DNA from: Asanoa ishikariensis
GTDB taxonomy: Bacteria; Actinomycetota; Actinomycetes; Mycobacteriales; Micromonosporaceae
Length of the DNA: 64,000 bases
NCBI RefSeq assembly: GCF_900107455.1
Contig: NZ_FNQB01000003.1
Coordinates: 558,001-622,000, forward strand
Direction of reading: 5' to 3'
The stretch's first letter is position 1. Each line of letters opens with the position of its first letter. The notes beneath the pieces are model-generated. The model saw nothing but the letters and a program-made list of their open reading frames with translations. It had not been told where the DNA came from and did no database searches. The position numbers and the translations under genes are program-made. Below, in pieces: positions 59,743-64,000 of the stretch.

Positions 59743-61059
59743 ATGCCTCGGCGGCCCGTCCCCGATCTCTCCGTCACCGCCCTGCGCGCCGCGTACGACA
59801 CTGGCGCGCTCCAGCCGGCGGACGTCGTCGAAGAGGTGCTGGGCCGGATCGCCGACGACCATAGCTGGATCACCCTGGTGCCGGCCGACGACCTGCGCGC
59901 CCGAGCGGCGGAGGTGGCCGCCCGCGGTGACCGGCCGAAGCTCTACGGCATCCCCTTCGCGGTCAAGGACAACATCGACGTGGCCGGGCTCCCGACCACC
60001 GCCGGCTGTCCGGACTTCGCCTACCGGCCCGACCGGACGGCCGAGGTGGTCACGCGGTTGCTCGAGGCCGGCGCGATGCTGGTCGGCAAGACCAACCTGG
60101 ACCAGTTCGCCACGGGGCTGACCGGGACGCGCTCCCCGTACGGCGCGTGCTCGAGCGTGTTCGGCAGCGGGCTGGTCTCGGGCGGGTCGAGCTCCGGGTC
60201 GGCGCTGGCGGTGGCGACCCGCACCGTCTCGTTCGCGCTCGGCACGGACACCGCAGGCTCCGGCCGGGTGCCTGCCGCGCTCAACGGGATCGTCGGCCTC
60301 AAGCCCACCCGGGGACTGCTCAGCGCGGCCGGGGTCGTGCCGGCGTGCCGGTCGCTCGACTGCGTCTCCGTCTTCGCGGGCGACGTCGCCGGCGCCGCCG
60401 CCGTGTTCGAGGTGGCGCTCGCACGCTCGACCGCCGATCCCTGGAGCAGGACGGTGGCACTGACCCGGCGCGCGCCCGGGACGCTGCGGCTGGGCGTGCC
60501 GGATGCGCCGCTCGACGCCGACCCGGGTCAGGCGGACGCCTTCGCGCGCGGCCGGCAACGGGCGACCGCGCTCGCCGCACGGACGAGGACGGTCGACGTG
60601 CGCCCGTTCCTCGCCGCCGGCGACCTGCTCTACGAGGGTCCCTGGGTGGCGGAGCGGTTGGTCGCGGTCGGCGACTTCCTCGACGCCAAGCCCGACAGCG
60701 TCCTGCCCGTCACCCGCACCGTGCTGGAGACCGGACGACGGCACTCCGCCGTCGACGCGTTCCGCGCGCAGCACCGGCTTCGTGAGCTCGCCGCCGTCGT
60801 GGACCGGGGTTGGCGCGACATCGACCTGCTCGTCCTGCCCACCGTCGGCACCACCGTCACGCACGCCGAGGTCGCCGCCGACCCGATCGGGCGCAACGCC
60901 GCGCTCGGCCGCTACACCCATTTCGCCAACCTGCTCGACCTCGCGGTCGTCGCGGTGCCCAACGGGTTCACCACCGACGGCCGCCCGGCCAGCCTGTCGC
61001 TGATCGGCCCGGCCGGCACCGACCTGACCCTGCTGCGGTTCGCCGCCGCGCTCGCCTGA
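59743..61059 (+). CDS. allophanate hydrolase-type amidase
   Basis: 438 residues, ATG 59743. Amidase-signature enzyme with Lys75 (FAVKDNIDVAG), cis-Ser in GGSSSGSA (about 149-151) and nucleophile Ser173 in GTDTAGSGRVPAALN. The block GTDTAGSGRVPAALNGIVGL plus KPTRGLLSAAGVVPACRSLD is that of AtzF/DUR1,2-type allophanate hydrolases, which split allophanate to ammonia and carbon dioxide. The C-terminal AtzF-type domain is absent; 438 residues corresponds to the catalytic domain alone. Next genes encode two biuret-hydrolase-like enzymes, which would supply allophanate. Confidence 0.88.
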   Translation: MPRRPVPDLSVTALRAAYDTGALQPADVVEEVLGRIADDHSWITLVPADDLRARAAEVAARGDRPKLYGIPFAVKDNIDVAGLPTTAGCPDFAYRPDRTAEVVTRLLEAGAMLVGKTNLDQFATGLTGTRSPYGACSSVFGSGLVSGGSSSGSALAVATRTVSFALGTDTAGSGRVPAALNGIVGLKPTRGLLSAAGVVPACRSLDCVSVFAGDVAGAAAVFEVALARSTADPWSRTVALTRRAPGTLRLGVPDAPLDADPGQADAFARGRQRATALAARTRTVDVRPFLAAGDLLYEGPWVAERLVAVGDFLDAKPDSVLPVTRTVLETGRRHSAVDAFRAQHRLRELAAVVDRGWRDIDLLVLPTVGTTVTHAEVAADPIGRNAALGRYTHFANLLDLAVVAVPNGFTTDGRPASLSLIGPAGTDLTLLRFAAALA

Positions 61060-61075
61060 TCCACCGGGAGGACCC

Positions 61076-61765
61076 ATGGCACACATCGGGCCGGTCAAGG
61101 CCGAGCCCTACACCTGGCCGTACGACGGTGAGGTTCCCGTCGACCGCACGGCCCTGCTCTGCATCGACTGGCAGACCGACTTCTGCGGGCCGGGCGGCTA
61201 CGTCGACAGCATGGGCTACGACATCTCGCTGACCCGCGCCGGACTGCCGGCCACCGCCGCGCTGCTGGCCCACGTGCGCGCGCTCGGCATGCTCGTCGTG
61301 CACACCCGCGAAGGGCACGACCCGGGTCTGACGGACCTGCCCGCGAACAAGCGCTGGCGGTCCCGGCAGATCGGCGCCGAGATCGGTGCGGCCGGACCGT
61401 GCGGGCGGATCCTGGTCCGCGGCGAGCCCGGCTGGGAGATCGTGCCCGAGGTCGCCCCGGTCGCCGGCGAGGTCGTGGTCGACAAGCCCGGCAAGGGCGC
61501 GTTCTACGCCACCAACCTCGACCTCGTCCTGCGTACGCACGGCATCACGCATCTGATCCTGACCGGCATCACCACCGACGTGTGCGTGCACACCACCATG
61601 CGCGAGGCCAACGACCGGGGCTACGAGTGCCTCATCCTGTCGGACTGCACGGGCGCCACCGACGCGGGCAACCACGCCGCGGCGCTGCACATGGTCACCA
61701 TGCAGGGCGGCGTGTTCGGGTGCGTGGCCGCCAGCACCGACGTCATCGCCGCGACTCTCCACTAA
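61076..61765 (+). CDS. isochorismatase-fold cysteine hydrolase (biuret/triuret hydrolase-like) 1
   Basis: 229 residues, ATG 61076, GGGAGG upstream. Catalytic triad Asp31 (CIDWQTDF), Lys137 (VDKPGKGAFYAT) and Cys170 (TTDVCVHTTMREANDRGYEC). The N-terminal EPYTWPYDG segment and the RILVRGEPGWEIVPE stretch agree with the biuret amidohydrolase branch, which also contains triuret hydrolases. Would hydrolyse a ureido-type amide. Sequence is clearly paralogous to the next gene. Confidence 0.85.
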   Translation: MAHIGPVKAEPYTWPYDGEVPVDRTALLCIDWQTDFCGPGGYVDSMGYDISLTRAGLPATAALLAHVRALGMLVVHTREGHDPGLTDLPANKRWRSRQIGAEIGAAGPCGRILVRGEPGWEIVPEVAPVAGEVVVDKPGKGAFYATNLDLVLRTHGITHLILTGITTDVCVHTTMREANDRGYECLILSDCTGATDAGNHAAALHMVTMQGGVFGCVAASTDVIAATLH

Positions 61766-61775
61766 GGACGCCGAC

Positions 61776-62456
61776 ATGGCCACTGTTCCGGCGCGGCCCG
61801 CCCCCTTCGCCTTCGACCCCGACACGACGGCGCTGCTCGTCATCGACATGCAGCGCGACTTCCTCGAACCCGGCGGCTTCGGCGAGACGCTCGGCAACGA
61901 CGTCGGCCAGCTCCGCCGGGTGATCGCACCCACCGCCGCCCTGCTGGCCGGGTGCCGCGCGGCCGGTTTGCGCATCATCCACACCCGGGAGGGCCACCTG
62001 CCCGACCTGTCCGACTGCCCGCCGGCAAAGCTCCTGCGCGGCGCGCCCGACCTGCGGATCGGCGACCCGGGGCCGAACGGCCGGATCCTGGTGCGCGGCG
62101 AGTACGGCCACGACATCGTCGACGAGCTTTCCCCGCTGCCCGGCGAGCCGGTCGTCGACAAGCCCGGCAAGGGCGCCTTCTACGCGACGGACCTGGCCGA
62201 GCTGTTGACCGGCACACGGAGTCTGGTCGTGGCCGGTGTCACCACCGAGGTCTGCGTGCACACGACCGTGCGCGAGGCCAACGACCGCGGCTTCGAATGC
62301 CTGGTGCTGGCTGACTGCGTCGGCTCGTACTTCCCCGACTTCCAGCGCGTGGGCCTGGAGATGATCGCCGCGCAGGGCGGCATCTTCGGCTGGGTCGCCA
62401 CCTCCACCGAGTTCCTCGCCGCACTCCCCGCCCGGCACCTCGAGGAGATCTCATGA
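61776..62456 (+). CDS. isochorismatase-fold cysteine hydrolase (biuret hydrolase-like) 2
   Basis: 226 residues, ATG 61776. Triad Asp24 (VIDMQRDF), Lys in VDKPGKGAFYAT and Cys160 (TTEVCVHTTVREANDRGFEC). Paralogue of the preceding enzyme with a shorter N-terminus. Two such enzymes beside an allophanate hydrolase suggest successive steps (inference). Ends in an ATGA overlap with the permease gene. Confidence 0.85.
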   Translation: MATVPARPAPFAFDPDTTALLVIDMQRDFLEPGGFGETLGNDVGQLRRVIAPTAALLAGCRAAGLRIIHTREGHLPDLSDCPPAKLLRGAPDLRIGDPGPNGRILVRGEYGHDIVDELSPLPGEPVVDKPGKGAFYATDLAELLTGTRSLVVAGVTTEVCVHTTVREANDRGFECLVLADCVGSYFPDFQRVGLEMIAAQGGIFGWVATSTEFLAALPARHLEEIS

Positions 62457-64000
62457 GCCAACCGACGGCCCTCCGGATCCCGTGGTGGGTCCGGGGCGAC
62501 ACCAACGCGTTCTTCGGCTTCGGCGTCAACGTGCTGGTCAACGTCCTCACGCTGACCGGACTCTGCCTGGGCGTCGTGCACCTGGCCTCCGGCGTCGTCT
62601 TCGGCACCATCCTGCCGGCGCTGGGCATCGCGCTGGTCTTCGGCAACGTCTACTACACCTACCTGGCACGGCGGCTCGCCCGCCGGGAGAACCGCTCCGA
62701 CGTGACGGCGCTGCCGTACGGGCCGAGCGTGCCGCACATGTTCATCGTGATCTTCGTGATCATGCTGCCGATCTACCTGCGTACCCAGGACCCGGTCCGG
62801 GCCTGGCAGGCGGGGCTGGCGTGGGCGTTCATCATCGGCGTCATCGTGCTGATCGGCGCGTTCGTCGGTCCGTACATCCGCAAATGGACGCCACGGGCGG
62901 CCCTGCTCGGCACCCTGGCGGGCATCTCGGTCACCTTCATCTCGATGAACCCGGCGGCGCAGATGTGGGCGGCGGCCTGGATCGCGCTGCCCGTGCTGGC
63001 ACTGCTGCTGGTCGGCCTGCTCACCGACGTGCGGCTGCCCGGCAACATCCCGATCGGTCTGGCCGCCCTGCTGCTCGGCACCGCGATCGGCTGGGTCGGC
63101 GGCTTCATGTCAGTGCCCGACGTGTCGGCCGCCGCCCGCGACATCGCGATCGCGGTGCCGGACCTGCGGATCGGGCTGCTGCTCGACGGGCTCGGCGACA
63201 TGGCACCGCTGCTCGCGACCGCGATCCCGCTGGGCGTTTACAACTTCACCGAGGCGATGACCAACGTCGAGTCGGCGGCCACGGCCGGCGACAACTACAA
63301 CCTGCGCAGCGTGCTGCTCGCCGACGGGTTCGGCGCGATCGTGGGCTCGACGTTGGGCTCGCCGTTCCCGCCGGCCGTCTACGTCGGGCATCCGGGCTGG
63401 AAGGCGGCCGGCGGCCGCACCGGCTACTCGATGGCCACCGGTGTGGTGATCGCGCTGCTCTGCTTCTTCGGGCTGTTCGGGTTGCTGGGCGCGGTCTTCC
63501 CGACACCGGCGATCGTGCCGATCCTGCTCTACATCGGACTGTTGATCGGCGCCCAGGCTTTCCAGGCCTCGCCCCGGGCGCACGCGCCGGCGGTGGTCGC
63601 GGCGCTGGTGCCGAACATCGCGGCGTGGGCGACCGGGCAGATGGACAACGCGCTCGCCGCCGCCGGCACCACCGCGCTCCAGGTGGGCGACGCCGCCCTC
63701 CAGGGTGCCGGCGTCTTCTACCACGGGCTGATGGTCCTCGGTCAGGGTGCGATCCTGGCCGGGCTGGTGCTCGGTGCGATCGTGGCGTTCATCATCGACA
63801 AGCGGTTCCTGCACGCGGCCGCGTTCGCCGGCGCTGGAGCGCTGCTCGCGTTCGTGGGTCTGATCCACGGCGAGAAGGTCGAGTGGAACGCCAACGGCCA
63901 AGTCGCGCTGGGCTACCTGTTCGTGGCCGCCGTGTGCGCGCTGGTCGCGGTGGGCCGCCGACCCGCGCGGGAGCCGGACGCCGCCACCGAGCCGGCGGCA
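62453..64000 (+). CDS. NCS2-like (xanthine/uracil-type) permease, partial at right edge
   Basis: Starts ATG 62453 (CGAGGAG upstream; ATGA overlap) and stays open to the last base, 516 codons. Hydrophobic throughout with about 12-14 membrane helices: WWVRGDTNAFFGFGVNVLVN at the start, the motif PLGVYNFTEAMTNVESAATA and GDNYNLRSVLLADGFGAIVG, then GSTLGSPFPPAVYVGHPGW. Resembles the NCS2/AzgA nucleobase-type permeases. As the last visible gene of the operon it is the presumed importer of the ureido substrate. The C-terminus lies beyond the window. Confidence 0.85.
   Translation, partial: MSQPTALRIPWWVRGDTNAFFGFGVNVLVNVLTLTGLCLGVVHLASGVVFGTILPALGIALVFGNVYYTYLARRLARRENRSDVTALPYGPSVPHMFIVIFVIMLPIYLRTQDPVRAWQAGLAWAFIIGVIVLIGAFVGPYIRKWTPRAALLGTLAGISVTFISMNPAAQMWAAAWIALPVLALLLVGLLTDVRLPGNIPIGLAALLLGTAIGWVGGFMSVPDVSAAARDIAIAVPDLRIGLLLDGLGDMAPLLATAIPLGVYNFTEAMTNVESAATAGDNYNLRSVLLADGFGAIVGSTLGSPFPPAVYVGHPGWKAAGGRTGYSMATGVVIALLCFFGLFGLLGAVFPTPAIVPILLYIGLLIGAQAFQASPRAHAPAVVAALVPNIAAWATGQMDNALAAAGTTALQVGDAALQGAGVFYHGLMVLGQGAILAGLVLGAIVAFIIDKRFLHAAAFAGAGALLAFVGLIHGEKVEWNANGQVALGYLFVAAVCALVAVGRRPAREPDAATEPAA

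Overview
High-GC actinobacterial chromosome. The high-G third-position codon bias, frequent GTG starts, ATGA/GTGA overlaps and the AAGGGACCCTT palindromes near 56.95 kb fit Micromonosporaceae best; that assignment is an impression from memory, not a database result. No tRNA, rRNA, CRISPR, insertion sequence or prophage was recognised.

1-21.1 kb (probably to 23.5 kb): part of a hybrid NRPS-PKS cluster, cut by the left edge. Two plus-strand genes encode a carrier-condensation didomain (T-C) and a PKS module in the unusual order KS-AT-KR-DH-ACP. A convergent, tightly overlapping five-gene minus-strand operon encodes (i) a protein whose KS and AT have lost every catalytic motif but whose thioesterase looks intact, (ii) an adenylation domain interrupted by a methyltransferase between A2 and A3 with a cysteine-like pocket, (iii) a T-C-A-T NRPS whose A domain resembles the Lys2 type, (iv) a COG3146/FemAB-like N-acyltransferase, and (v) a short lantibiotic-dehydratase (LanB N-domain) homologue. 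A partial A domain and a GNAT lie at the left edge. A LuxR-type regulator, flanked by two copies of a GTCCCC-N6-GGGG motif, and a membrane M28 peptidase follow. LanB chemistry beside an NRPS-PKS line with a catalytically dead KS-AT-TE is the strongest candidate for an undescribed system.

23.5-31 kb: mostly small housekeeping or accessory genes: a hypothetical, a PPOX flavoprotein, a Mth938-like protein, a decayed HAD hydrolase, an ArsR-SRPBCC pair, an NAD-dependent epimerase-like protein and an orphan TAXI solute-binding lipoprotein. 28.9-34.2 kb: a two-component system divergent from a complete tctCBA tripartite tricarboxylate transporter. 34.2-41.6 kb: ParB-like hypothetical, HEAT-repeat and SUKH proteins (possible immunity-type genes), an ArsR-like regulator with an epoxide hydrolase, and a secreted FN3/VCBS-repeat protein.

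41.6-46.5 kb: a ferric-siderophore uptake operon (ATPase, binding lipoprotein, fused double permease, siderophore-interacting reductase) behind a DtxR/IdeR-type iron box. 46.5-49.4 kb: a membrane EEP-family protein, a protein with 24-residue (72-bp) tandem repeats including four identical copies, and a decayed class V aminotransferase fragment.

49.4-57 kb: a LacI-controlled glycan operon (binding protein, two permeases, GH144/glucoamylase-like secreted protein, GH39 protein), with the LacI-type palindrome inside the start of the regulator gene. 57-58.5 kb: Tat-exported arylsulfotransferase-like protein. 58.6-64 kb: YqeY protein, then a GntR regulator and an operon of allophanate hydrolase-type amidase, two isochorismatase-fold cysteine hydrolases and an NCS2-like permease (cut by the right edge), consistent with stepwise triuret/biuret/allophanate breakdown.
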